The position numbers and the translations under genes are program-made. A stretch of 43,688 nucleotides of DNA from an uncultured Magnetospirillum sp. (lineage in GTDB: Bacteria; Pseudomonadota; Alphaproteobacteria; Rhodospirillales; Magnetospirillaceae), in assembly GCF_903853455.1 (NCBI RefSeq), contig NZ_CAINTR010000058.1:1-43688 (forward strand), read 5' to 3'. Below the pieces are notes generated by a model, which ran no database searches, was not told the origin of the DNA, and worked only from the letters and a program-made list of their open reading frames with translations. This document shows positions 1 through 7,358 of the stretch, in pieces (positions within the stretch are counted from its first letter, which is position 1; the number at the start of each line of letters is the position of its first letter).

Positions 1-954
1 TGATGTCGGTGGCGACAGCCGGATCATCGAGTTGAGCGAGAATTGCGGCTGATCGGGGCGGAAGCGGTCGGTGTAAGCGAAGACCTGTAGCGCCCCGGCC
101 ACCAGCCCCTCGCCTCTGATTTTCTCCGCCGCCCGGCTGGCGAAGGTCATCACGGCGTCGCTGACCTGCCCGAGGTCGGTGATGGCCTCACCAAACGACC
201 GGGAGCAGCATGTGGTCTGCTTGTCCGAGGGCGCGGTGTCCAGGGTGTGGACCGGCGTTCCGCGCAGCTCCATGACGGTCCGCAGGCCCACAGCGCCCAT
301 CGTCTTCTTGATCCAGCCGTCCGATTGCCGCGTCAAATCGTAGGCGGTGATGATGCCGTTGATGCCGCAGTGGGCGGTGAACTGGCGACCGATGCCCCAC
401 ACATCACGAACCGGCGTCTGCTTCAGCGCCGCCTCGATCCATTTCGGGTTGGCCGTCAGGTCAAGCGCCCCATTGGCCTTGGCCGACTTCTTCGCCAGCC
501 GGTTCGCCAGCTTGGCAAGGGTCTTGGTGGAGGCGACCCCCACCGAAACCGGAATGCCGGTCCACCGCCGCACGGTGGCGCGTATCTGCTGGGACCATGC
601 CGTCAGGTCGTCCACCGGCAGACCGTCCAGATCGAGAAAGCACTCGTCGATGGAATAGACCTCGGCCCCAGGCGAGAAGGTCGCCAGCACCGACATGACC
701 CGTTCCGACATATCGCCATAGAAGGCGTAGTTGCTCGACAGCATGACCAAACCGTGGCTCTCGACCAGATGGCGCAGCTTAAAGGCGGGGGCAGCCATCT
801 CGACGCCGATAGCCTTCGCCTCTGCGGATCGGGCCACAGCGCAGCCGTCGTTGTTGCTCATGACGATGACCGGCTTGCCTTCAAGCGCCGGGTTGAACAC
901 CCGCTCGCACGAGACATAGAAGTTGTTGCAGTCCACCAGGGCGTAGACCGCCAT
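1..954 (-). CDS. umuC: DNA polymerase V catalytic subunit UmuC (partial, C-terminus beyond window)
   Basis: This is a Y-family translesion DNA polymerase used in SOS mutagenesis; 318 codons are inside the window and the rest lies beyond the left edge. The N-terminus reads MAVYALVDCNNFYVSCERVF, with the first catalytic Asp in VDCNNFY. NNDGCAVARS follows, and the palm signature YSIDECFLDL carries the Asp-Glu pair near residues 100-105. GIPVSVGVASTKTLAKLAN is also typical of the family. The ATG at 954 lies 6 bases after the stop of the upstream umuD-like gene, so the two form the usual umuDC operon. Family identity is secure; whether the C-terminus is intact cannot be seen. Confidence 0.95.
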   Translation of the reverse strand, partial: MAVYALVDCNNFYVSCERVFNPALEGKPVIVMSNNDGCAVARSAEAKAIGVEMAAPAFKLRHLVESHGLVMLSSNYAFYGDMSERVMSVLATFSPGAEVYSIDECFLDLDGLPVDDLTAWSQQIRATVRRWTGIPVSVGVASTKTLAKLANRLAKKSAKANGALDLTANPKWIEAALKQTPVRDVWGIGRQFTAHCGINGIITAYDLTRQSDGWIKKTMGAVGLRTVMELRGTPVHTLDTAPSDKQTTCCSRSFGEAITDLGQVSDAVMTFASRAAEKIRGEGLVAGALQVFAYTDRFRPDQPQFSLNSMIRLSPPTS

Positions 955-960
955 GACCGA

Positions 961-1431
961 TCACCGCTTGGCTAGGGCCGACACAGCGAAGGTGACGACG
1001 CCCCAAATCTGCACGCCGTCATCAGGATCAACCGGGAAGCAGGGATAGTCCGGGTTGGCCGAAGCTAGTTCCCAGCCTTCCTCGGTCTTCCGCAAGGTCT
1101 TCACAGTCAGGCCGCCGTCCAGGGTGGCGACGACGATGTCGCCGTCATGGGGCTGAACAGATCGATCCACCACCAGCAGATCGCCGCTGTGAATGCCCGC
1201 GCCGGTCATGCTGTCGCCGTCTGCCTTGCAAAAGAACGTCGCCGCCGGGCGCTTGACCATCAACTCGTGGAGGTCGAGCTTGCCTTCAAGGTGATCATCC
1301 GCCGGGCTGGGGAACCCGGCCGCCACCAAGGCGGAATAGATCGGCGCCGTGGATTCGGTCGGTCCGAATCCACGGGTGGAAGCCTGACAGGTGCCGGGCG
1401 GCAGAGGGACGGTTGGAATTGATGTGAACAT
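961..1431 (-). CDS. umuD: UmuD-like S24 self-cleaving mutagenesis protein
   Basis: This protein is the 156-residue partner of UmuC. UmuD-type proteins cleave themselves when stimulated by RecA filaments and then activate polymerase V. An Ala-Gly cleavage site is visible in VAAGFPSPADDH. The catalytic Ser is in CKADGDSMTGAGI and the general-base Lys in GGLTVKTLRK, the Ser-Lys dyad of peptidase family S24. I chose the ATG at 1431 (MFTSIPTVPLPPG) because it gives the usual short N-terminal arm. An in-frame extension to about 1497 adds 22 residues unlike the family. No clear alphaproteobacterial LexA box (GTTC-N7-GTTC) was found upstream, so SOS control is not shown by the sequence. Confidence 0.93.
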   Translation of the reverse strand: MFTSIPTVPLPPGTCQASTRGFGPTESTAPIYSALVAAGFPSPADDHLEGKLDLHELMVKRPAATFFCKADGDSMTGAGIHSGDLLVVDRSVQPHDGDIVVATLDGGLTVKTLRKTEEGWELASANPDYPCFPVDPDDGVQIWGVVTFAVSALAKR

Positions 1432-2007
1432 GACGAGAACGTAGCGCGTTGCTGCGGTTCGTTCAATAGACCTCCGGCCGAATGTAGACCGGTTCAACGT
1501 CCATTGCGTTCGTACCCGTATACGGTCGTAAACAACCCGGACCCAGGAGTGATCCTATCGAGGTGGCGCGCAATAGTCGTTTATTAAGACAACGATACAC
1601 GTCATCACTTTTCTCGGCTTTTTGGGGGGCTATGCAAGCACCCCCCGATATCACCGGCGCATGGTCCCAACGGGTGGCCGCCCGAGGTTCGGCATGAGGT
1701 GCTGAACGGTTGCCACCAGCATCTTCGACCCCACGATGGTGCGCAGCCCTCTTCCTGTGCTAGTCTTGTTCGTCCCCATTCGCCTCCAGTCGGTAAATTT
1801 AGATGGGTGGAGTGATGGGTTATTTTCTTGGCATGCCGTGTAACCAGCATGGATGCTTGATTGTAAGCGGATACCCCATCCGCCAATTAAAACAGGACAT
1901 CCACCTTCTTTCCCTGGCGGCACGTCCCGGTCCGGCTCTATGGATTCCGCAGGACACTTGATGCGGCGGCTCGCCCTACCAACCTATTGAGCGGTAGGAG
2001 GTGGATC
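1432..2007. other. 576-base intergenic stretch without a convincing gene
   Basis: This stretch separates leftward umuDC from the rightward peroxidase gene. It has a perfect 10-bp palindrome CCGTATACGG at 1516-1525 and a locally AT-richer part around 1780-1900. A 90-codon minus-strand frame (1651-1923) has no usable ribosome site and no family match I trust; its last residues are discussed as a finding. No RNA gene was recognised. Confidence 0.5.
1516..1525. promoter_or_regulatory. 10-bp perfect palindrome upstream of umuDC
   Basis: CCGTATACGG lies 85 bases upstream of the chosen umuD start. It is self-complementary and could be an operator for a dimeric repressor, but it matches no binding site I know. 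The assignment is speculative. Confidence 0.2.
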
Positions 2008-2610
2008 ATGCACCGTTTGTTGCCCCGTAATCCCATTGGGTCCCTGCTGGCCTCGGTCGTGGCGGCGATCAGCCTGTCGGGATCCGCCGCCGCCGGGGCG
2101 GACGTGGCCCCTCTGGATTGGTCGAGCCTACCGCTGCCGTCCATAAACGGCGGGCCGTTGGATCCCGCCATGTTCCGCGATCAGGTGGTGCTGGTGGTCA
2201 ACACGGCCTCTCAATGCGGTTTCACTCCGCAATACCAGGGGCTGGAAGCGTTGTGGCGCGAGTATCGCGGCAGTGGCTTGGTGGTATTGGGCGTGCCCTC
2301 TAACGATTTCGGCGCCCAGGAACCGGGCAGCAATTCCGATGTCGCGTCGTTTTGCGAGATCAACTACGGCGTCGATTTTCCCCTGCTGGAAAAACAGGTG
2401 GTGGTCGGCGCCGGGGCCCATCCGCTGTATCGCTGGGCGGCCGAACGCACGGGCCCTCTCGGAGTGCCACGCTGGAACTTCCACAAACTGCTGATCGGTC
2501 GCGACGGGCGGCTGGTGGACTGGTTTTCCAGCATGACCGCACCCGATGCGGCGCGGTTGCGCTCCGCCATCGACAAGGCGCTGGCCGAGCCCGTCCCAGG
2601 AAGATCGTGA
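2008..2610 (+). CDS. Glutathione peroxidase family protein, exported
   Basis: This is a 200-residue thiol-dependent peroxidase of the GPx family, probably reducing peroxides in the periplasm. Residues 1-32 form a signal peptide (basic MHRLLPRNP, a hydrophobic stretch, then SAAAGADVA). The peroxidatic Cys sits in NTASQCGFTPQYQGLEALW. LGVPSNDFGAQEPG supplies the usual Gln region, and PRWNFHKLLIGRDG supplies the conserved Trp-Asn. The start at 2008 is supported by AGGAGG at 1996-2001, six bases upstream; an earlier in-frame start lacks such a site. The Cys (not selenocysteine) form usually works with thioredoxin-like donors. A lipoprotein gene follows on the same strand 85 bases later. Confidence 0.92.
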   Translation: MHRLLPRNPIGSLLASVVAAISLSGSAAAGADVAPLDWSSLPLPSINGGPLDPAMFRDQVVLVVNTASQCGFTPQYQGLEALWREYRGSGLVVLGVPSNDFGAQEPGSNSDVASFCEINYGVDFPLLEKQVVVGAGAHPLYRWAAERTGPLGVPRWNFHKLLIGRDGRLVDWFSSMTAPDAARLRSAIDKALAEPVPGRS

Positions 2611-2695
2611 ACAGGGCCGAGGTGGCTTTTCGCCGGCGGCATTTCGGGATACCCTCCGCCCGACGATGGGAATTCAGCGGATGGGGAGAGGGTAT

Positions 2696-3268
2696 ATGTT
2701 GGACCTTGGCAGGCGTCGCCAGAATCCAGGGCGAATGCTCACCGTGTTCGCCATGCTCGCGGTCATGGCCGTCAGTGCTTGTGGCGGCGGACGGATCGAG
2801 GTGGCGCGGATGGCCGTCTTGCCGACCGACGCCCAGAAGACCACCTTCGTCATGGTGCGCGCGAAGTCGCAGGATCGCGCCAAGGATTATCCCAAGTTTG
2901 CCGATCAGATCGCCACTCAACTGGTGGCGAAAGGGCTTGCGCGCGTCGATGCGCCATCGCAGGCCAAGTATGCTGTGATGTTCTCCTATGACGGCGACGG
3001 TGGTACGGGCGATTCCTCCGAAGGTGGACGCCGCAGCGGCCGCGACAAGAAGGGCGACGGCAAAGTTGAGCGGACCGTGTCCATCGCCCTGTTCGATCTC
3101 TCCCGTCCGGATCAACCCGACGAAAAGGTTTTCGGTGGGCGGGCGCACTGCACCGCGGAGACGACCAATCCCAACGCGGTGGTGTCGGCCTTGATCGACG
3201 CCATTCTGAAGGATTTTCCGGGAAAGGCCCATGAAACCTATTCCGTGAGCCTGCCGGATCTCGAATAA
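2696..3268 (+). CDS. Putative lipoprotein, DUF4136-like
   Basis: This 190-residue protein has a short basic N-terminus, a hydrophobic stretch (LTVFAMLAVMAVSA) and a lipobox ending in VSAC followed by GGG, so it is predicted to be lipid-anchored. The body has the look of the DUF4136 family: an alkylated-sounding start, FADQIATQLVAKGLARVD, then a KYAVMFSYDGD strand and a Gly/Ser/Arg/Lys-rich insert near residues 105-122. A late ALIDAILKDFPG helix ends the domain. GGGGAGAGG directly before 2696 favours this ATG, but ATG 2681 and 2735 are in frame. Function is unknown; outer-membrane-associated lipoproteins of this type are often stress related, which is only suggestive here. Confidence 0.75.
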   Translation: MLDLGRRRQNPGRMLTVFAMLAVMAVSACGGGRIEVARMAVLPTDAQKTTFVMVRAKSQDRAKDYPKFADQIATQLVAKGLARVDAPSQAKYAVMFSYDGDGGTGDSSEGGRRSGRDKKGDGKVERTVSIALFDLSRPDQPDEKVFGGRAHCTAETTNPNAVVSALIDAILKDFPGKAHETYSVSLPDLE

Positions 3269-3421
3269 GAAGCGAGGATGGCGTCCTGCTTTGGCCGCTT
3301 GCCCTGCTGGGTTAGGCTTGTTCGTTTTTCTAGCATCGGGGCGCCACCCCTGGCGACTCTCTCCCGCTGTTGGCCGGCCTTGCTGCCTCCCTCACCGCTG
3401 CGCAAAAGCAGGGGGCAAAGA

Positions 3422-3760
3422 TCAGCCGTAAACGGTGACGCTCCGACCAATCGAACTGCTCTTGGCGCTTGAGCCTTGGCTCTGTGTCAGCTGTTGCGAC
3501 TGTTCGTACAGCAACGTCGCCCTGCTGGGAGATTGATACTGGAATTCACCCGTCGTGGTATCACGGTATTCCCAGATGAGCGCCCCGGTTACGGTATCGA
3601 AACTGAGAACCGGGCTTGAATAGAAGGTGGACGAGGTCGCTGTCGATGACGTTCCGGAATCAGTCGCAGAAGACGCCGTCGCGCTGTTGGCGTTGGTCGC
3701 CTGCAGCGTCTGACTGCTTGAAGATACCGCTGCCAATCCAGAAAGACCGGCGGAGTCCAT
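3422..3760 (-). CDS. Small Ser/Thr/Ala-rich protein, FlaG-like tail
   Basis: This 112-residue protein begins MDSAGLSGLAAVSSSSQTLQ and has a low-complexity Ser/Ala/Thr region to about residue 48. A structured strand follows (SPVLSFDTVTGALIWEYRD), then TTGEFQYQSPS and a Gln-rich helix. The hydrophobic-Asp-x-x-Thr-Gly pattern recalls FlaG/YvyC-type flagellar accessory proteins (VxDxxTGEVIRQIP), but the match is weak. There is no signal peptide. The start at 3760 is fixed by GGAGAGGG seven bases upstream; a longer frame to 3811 lacks support. It diverges from the repeat protein at 4175, which has similar composition. Confidence 0.7.
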   Translation of the reverse strand: MDSAGLSGLAAVSSSSQTLQATNANSATASSATDSGTSSTATSSTFYSSPVLSFDTVTGALIWEYRDTTTGEFQYQSPSRATLLYEQSQQLTQSQGSSAKSSSIGRSVTVYG

Positions 3761-4174
3761 AACCCTCTCCCATCGCAGGAGATTTTTTGCGATGGCTTCA
3801 TCGTAGCACAAAACTTTACCGACTTACAGGGGCTCTCTGTCCTGCGCCACGACGCCGTATCACCAAAATAAATCTTTTAGAATCAGACTATTGACGCGCT
3901 ATCCTGAGAGGAAGGACCGCGCCGTCGAAGCGCCCCCCTCTGAGGCGTCCGCCCCTTCGCTTAACCCTGCCTTAACCAAGAATCCGCATACTCGCCCCAT
4001 GCGGTCTGCTTTGCATGCCACGGGCGAAAGTGGTATCCTGAATCGGAATAGGCGCGGATCATCGTACGCTGAGAATGGCGTCGGGACACCGCAGGGTTTT
4101 CGAGGCTGCGCCGTGTAAGAGACGAGAGCAACAGAATCCGTTGTGGTCTTGAACCGTCAGAAGAGGTTCGCGTC
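3761..4174. other. 414-base divergent intergenic region
   Basis: This region lies between the divergent genes starting at 3760 and 4175 and must hold both promoters. AT-rich sequence at 3861-3890 precedes TTGACG (3891-3896), but no good -10 lies 16-18 bases on. TATCCT at 4034-4039 is a weak -10 candidate. No RNA gene or repeat was recognised. Confidence 0.4.
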
Positions 4175-5293
4175 ATGGTCAACTCAATCACATCCGCCAA
4201 CGCGACAGCGCAGGGCATTTCCGCGCTCCTGCAGCAGTCGAATTCCGATTCGAGCGATCTGTTCAGCACCCTTGCCGGCACCAACAGCGGTGGCGCCAAC
4301 GCTGCGTTGTTCTCCGCGCTGGGAGGGGGGGACGGATCGCCCCAGAGTATCGACAGCATTCTGCAGCAGCAGAAAGTCAACAACAGCAAGAACGACATCT
4401 ACAACAACGTGGCCCAGCGTCTCGCGGGAATCCAGGCGGGAACCTACACCCCGACCTCGACTTGGGAACAAGTCGCCGGCTATGCCATGGCAAAGGGCAA
4501 CCCCGTCGTCGTCTCCCTCGATTCGTCGGGACAGATACAGGCCCAGTTGCAAAGCGAATCGACTCTTTCCAAGTTCAATCCGCAACTCCAGCAACAAATC
4601 CTTCAGCTGGACAATGACGCAACGGTGATGGCCCAGAAAATCCAGGCCAACACGACCAATGATAGCTGGGTGGCGAAGCTGGCCGGCGCGTCCAATGACC
4701 TGAACCAAGTCTACAACAACTTGGTGCCGCCTCAGACCCAGACTAGCAATAACTGGGAACAACAGGGCCTTCTTTATATGCAGAGTGGCGAGCCGTTTAA
4801 GATTTCGCTGGATGCGAGCGGCAATCTTCAGGTTCAGGATCAGGCGACCGACCCAGCCATGGCAAATCTGACCGTGACCCAGCAGAAAATTCTAAGCGCG
4901 GCAATCGCGAGCCTTCCCACGACCATTCAAAATTCCTCGGGAACCCAGGATTGGGAATTACAGGCGGAAAGCTTCCACGCCAACGGAGTTCCCTTCTACC
5001 TCGATATCGATCCGGTGACGAACACCATTTCGGTGAAGGAAAACAGCGGCGACAACATCACGCCATCCTTCCTGAAAAACACCCCCTACCCGGATGTGGG
5101 CGATAGTTCCCCCGCGTTGAAACAGGCCGCCGATTTCATCAAAGCCGGCAAGGCTTATTTCTTCGACGTGGACAGCAGCGGACAGATCGGCGCCAAGGAG
5201 GCGACGGTCCAGAATATCGCCTCGTACAACAAGGTGACGACGAGCCCAACCTCTACCTTGGGGGCCGGTTCAATTCTGTCGTTGTTCGCGTGA
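4175..5293 (+). CDS. Four-repeat Asn/Gln/Ser-rich protein of unknown function
   Basis: I do not recognise this 372-residue protein. Residues 1-90 are Ser/Asn/Gln-rich and largely low complexity. A motif of about 30 residues then occurs at positions 97-126, 194-223, 260-289 and 314-343. The first three copies begin with Trp-Glu, and all run into a short helix, Gly, a beta strand, then Asp and a Ser-Gly or Thr-Asn turn (for example SLDSSGQIQAQ and DVDSSGQIGAK). There is no signal peptide or membrane segment. AGAGG at 4162-4166 sets the start. The coding sequence is visibly less GC-rich than its neighbours, using many AAC, AAT and CAG codons. The Asp-rich turns could bind calcium or be exposed beta-turns. 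An extracellular or filament-associated role is possible but unproven. Confidence 0.85.
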   Translation: MVNSITSANATAQGISALLQQSNSDSSDLFSTLAGTNSGGANAALFSALGGGDGSPQSIDSILQQQKVNNSKNDIYNNVAQRLAGIQAGTYTPTSTWEQVAGYAMAKGNPVVVSLDSSGQIQAQLQSESTLSKFNPQLQQQILQLDNDATVMAQKIQANTTNDSWVAKLAGASNDLNQVYNNLVPPQTQTSNNWEQQGLLYMQSGEPFKISLDASGNLQVQDQATDPAMANLTVTQQKILSAAIASLPTTIQNSSGTQDWELQAESFHANGVPFYLDIDPVTNTISVKENSGDNITPSFLKNTPYPDVGDSSPALKQAADFIKAGKAYFFDVDSSGQIGAKEATVQNIASYNKVTTSPTSTLGAGSILSLFA

Positions 5294-5318
5294 CCGGACG
5301 GCGAGACGCCCTGCCGGA

Positions 5319-5774
5319 TCAGTGCTTTTCCATGGCGGCGCGGCGTTCCCGGATCTCCGCCGGCCAGGTGGATTCCATATAGGCCAGCACCGCCCGGATT
5401 TCCACGTCGCTGAGAACGCCCACGTAGGACGGCATCGCCGTCTTGTAGCCGGGCGGGGCAAAGCGGGACATTCCGTGCTTGACCAAGGCAAACAGCTGCT
5501 CGTCGCTGTGGTGCCATGTGTGACCGCTGGCATCGTGGGGAGGCGCCGGCAATTCGCCGTTGGACTTGCGGGTTTGCCAGTCCGGTTCGCCTTGCAACGC
5601 GATGCCGTGGCACTTGGCGCAGTGGTCGCCATAAAGCGCCCTGCCCTGCTCCACCTGGGCCGCGTCTGCGATGTCGATACGGTTGTTGGTCTTGGCCCGC
5701 CACCAGGATGCCGCCGCGACGACCCCACTCGCCGCCACGATCACCATCGCCATTGCCGCCAGCCTGTGCTTCAT
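5319..5774 (-). CDS. Membrane-anchored mono-haem cytochrome c
   Basis: This 151-residue class I c-type cytochrome has one haem site CAKCHG near residue 53 and a later Met candidate in KTAMPSYVGVLSD, the usual axial ligand position. Residues 1-27 (MKHRLAAMAMVIVAASGVVA) act as a signal anchor or cleaved leader, placing the haem domain in the periplasm. The end YMESTWPAEIRERRAAM is typical of electron-transfer cytochromes of this size. The start is uncertain: ATG 5774 gives a classical leader, while an in-frame GTG at 5795 adds MRLYSFA; neither has a good ribosome site. It converges on the repeat protein. The redox partner is unknown. Confidence 0.88.
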   Translation of the reverse strand: MKHRLAAMAMVIVAASGVVAAASWWRAKTNNRIDIADAAQVEQGRALYGDHCAKCHGIALQGEPDWQTRKSNGELPAPPHDASGHTWHHSDEQLFALVKHGMSRFAPPGYKTAMPSYVGVLSDVEIRAVLAYMESTWPAEIRERRAAMEKH

Positions 5775-5866
5775 GGCGAAGGAGTATAGCCTCACGTCTC
5801 GGGGTTAACAAACGACCGGACCTGCCGCATGATGGTCGCCAAACCTAATAGCCAAGAGAGACTGCC

Positions 5867-6379
5867 ATGTCCACCGTCCTTATTTCCGTCTTCTGCTCCG
5901 ACCGCACCGGCCTAGTCGCCGCCATCGCCGGGCGGCTGTTCGACGTGGGGGCGAATTTGGGCGACAGCAGCTTTGCCATGTTGGGAACCGGCGCCGAATT
6001 CACTTCGATCTGTGAAATTCCTCACGATCTCAAGGCGGCCGAGGTTGAAGCCGAATTGGCTGCGCTGCCCGTTCTGGCTGGCGCCCGGATATCGGTGCGT
6101 CCGTTCGAACTGGAAGCGGCCCACGGACCCCTTGGACGCATTACTCACCGTGTAGTGGTGTCCGGCGGCGACCGGCCCGGGCTGGTCGCGCGCCTGTCCG
6201 AGGTGTTCGGTGAGTTTCAGGCCAATATCGTTCGCATGGATGCCCAGCGGGTTCCTGACCAAGGTGTCTACATCACCCGCTTTTCGGTATCGATCCCCAA
6301 TCGCGTTGATGCCTGCCTCGCCACCATCGGCAACACCGCCGGCGAACTGAACCTGTCCTGCCATGTGGAAGAGGTTTGA
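5867..6379 (+). CDS. Tandem ACT-domain regulatory protein (GcvR-like)
   Basis: This 170-residue protein consists of two ACT domains. The first (residues 3-80) starts VLISVFCSDRTGLVAAIAGRL and the second (about 90-168) starts THRVVVSGGDRPGLVARLSEVF. Both show the amino-acid-binding Asp-Arg-x-Gly-Leu-Val loop. Two-ACT proteins of this size belong with GcvR-type regulators that sense amino acids, though in alphaproteobacteria the ligand and target are not established. AAGAGAG precedes the ATG. Its stop overlaps the next gene's ATG by one base (TGATG), so it is translationally coupled to the Crp/Fnr regulator. Confidence 0.88.
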   Translation: MSTVLISVFCSDRTGLVAAIAGRLFDVGANLGDSSFAMLGTGAEFTSICEIPHDLKAAEVEAELAALPVLAGARISVRPFELEAAHGPLGRITHRVVVSGGDRPGLVARLSEVFGEFQANIVRMDAQRVPDQGVYITRFSVSIPNRVDACLATIGNTAGELNLSCHVEEV

Positions 6380-7038
6380 TGCCGTCGGAGATCCTGGCCA
6401 CCTTCCCACCCTTGGCCGGTCTCGATCCCGAATCGGCCAAGGCATTCCAGGCCGCCGCCCGCAGTCTGGCGGTGCCGGCGGGAACGGTCCTGTTTCGTGA
6501 CGGCTCTGAATGCTTGAACTACGTCCTGGTGCTCAGTGGATCGATCCGGGTCCACAAGATGTCGGAAGGAGGGCGCGAGATCGTGCTGTACCGGGTTGAG
6601 CACGGCCAGTCCTGCGTGCTCACCACCAACTGCCTGATCGCCCATGAGTCCTATGGCGCCGAGGGGATCGCGGAAACGCCGGTGGACCTGGTCATCCTGC
6701 CGGCAACGACCTTCCGCTCTCTGCTGGGCAAGTCGGAAGGGTTCCGCGATTTCGTGTTCTCCGCCTACGCCGCGCGCATTTCCGACCTTCTGATGCTGAT
6801 CGAGGAGGTCGCTTTCGGTCGGATCGATGTCCGGCTGGCCAGCTGGCTGGCGGAGCGGGCAGGCCCTGGGCGCATCAAGGCGACCCACCAGGACATCGCC
6901 ATGGAGCTTGGAACCGCCCGCGAAGTGGTCAGCCGTCAGTTGAAGGATTTTGAGCGGCGCACCTGGGTATCCCTGGCGCGGGGATCGGTGGAAATCCTGG
7001 ATGCCGATGCCTTGGCGAAATTAGGCCAAGGTGTGTGA
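6379..7038 (+). CDS. Crp/Fnr family transcriptional regulator
   Basis: This 219-residue regulator has an N-terminal cyclic-nucleotide-binding-like beta barrel (about residues 8-125, with LFRDGSECLNYVLVLSGSIRV). A dimer helix follows, then a C-terminal winged helix with ATHQDIAMELGTAREVVSRQLKDFERR, where the recognition helix TAREVVSRQL is typical of the family. Cys residues in ECLNY, QSCVLTTNCLIAHES are not arranged like the FNR iron-sulfur ligands, although QSCVLTTNCL could sense redox or sulfur species. The downstream DUF2892 gene and a GTGAC-TTG-GTCAC palindrome across this gene's stop codon suggest local regulation. Confidence 0.93.
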   Translation: MPSEILATFPPLAGLDPESAKAFQAAARSLAVPAGTVLFRDGSECLNYVLVLSGSIRVHKMSEGGREIVLYRVEHGQSCVLTTNCLIAHESYGAEGIAETPVDLVILPATTFRSLLGKSEGFRDFVFSAYAARISDLLMLIEEVAFGRIDVRLASWLAERAGPGRIKATHQDIAMELGTAREVVSRQLKDFERRTWVSLARGSVEILDADALAKLGQGV

Positions 7039-7047
7039 CTTGGTCAC
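7035..7047. promoter_or_regulatory. Candidate Crp/Fnr-type operator before the DUF2892 gene
   Basis: GTGAC, spacer TTG, GTCAC form a perfect inverted repeat overlapping the stop codon of the Crp/Fnr gene. A good -10 candidate TATGAT lies at 7073-7078. A start site near 7085 would put the palindrome centre about 44 bases upstream, the position used by activators that touch the RNA polymerase sigma region. The half-site spacing differs by one base from the E. coli CRP consensus. Confidence 0.4.
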
Positions 7048-7117
7048 GGAAGCCCGGTGCGGTCGATGCTTTTATGATGGCCGCAATTCGCGTTCCCATC
7101 CAAGGAGTTCACGTCCC

Positions 7118-7309
7118 ATGAACAAGAATGTCGGCGGCATCGACCGCATCGCCCGTATCGTCGTCGGCCTCGCCCTGATCGCGCTGGCGGTCACTCATGT
7201 CATCGGCGCATGGGGGTGGATCGGCGTGGTGCCGCTGCTGACCGCCATCATCGGCTGGTGCCCGGCCTATACCCTGCTGGGGTTCAAGACCTGCGGCTGT
7301 TCCAAATAG
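7118..7309 (+). CDS. Small DUF2892 (YgaP-like) inner membrane protein
   Basis: This 63-residue protein has two short membrane segments (about residues 11-28 and 32-50) and the family pattern NVGGIDRIARIVVGLALIAL at the N-terminus. The ending GWCPAYTLLGFKTCGCSK has three Cys, as in DUF2892 proteins and the membrane part of YgaP rhodaneses. AAGGAG at 7102-7107 supports the ATG. Related proteins are often next to sulfur- or redox-sensing regulators, which fits the Crp/Fnr gene upstream. The biochemical role is unknown. Confidence 0.88.
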   Translation: MNKNVGGIDRIARIVVGLALIALAVTHVIGAWGWIGVVPLLTAIIGWCPAYTLLGFKTCGCSK

Positions 7310-7318
7310 GACGCGACA

Positions 7319-7348
7319 GGGGATCGGCCGATGGTGCGGCCGATCCCC
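7319..7348. terminator. Convergent hairpin terminator candidate
   Basis: An 11-bp perfect stem (GGGGATCGGCC with GGCCGATCCCC) and 8-base loop lies between the convergent DUF2892 and alpha-E genes. On the plus strand it is followed by CTTGTTGTC, a weak T-rich tail, so it probably ends the rightward transcript and may serve both sides. Confidence 0.6.
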
Positions 7349-7358
7349 CTTGTTGTCT

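Noticed and set aside
1432-1530. LexA box before umuD
   Set aside because: GTTC occurs at 1457, 1461, 1492 and 1508, but no two copies have the 7-base spacing needed.
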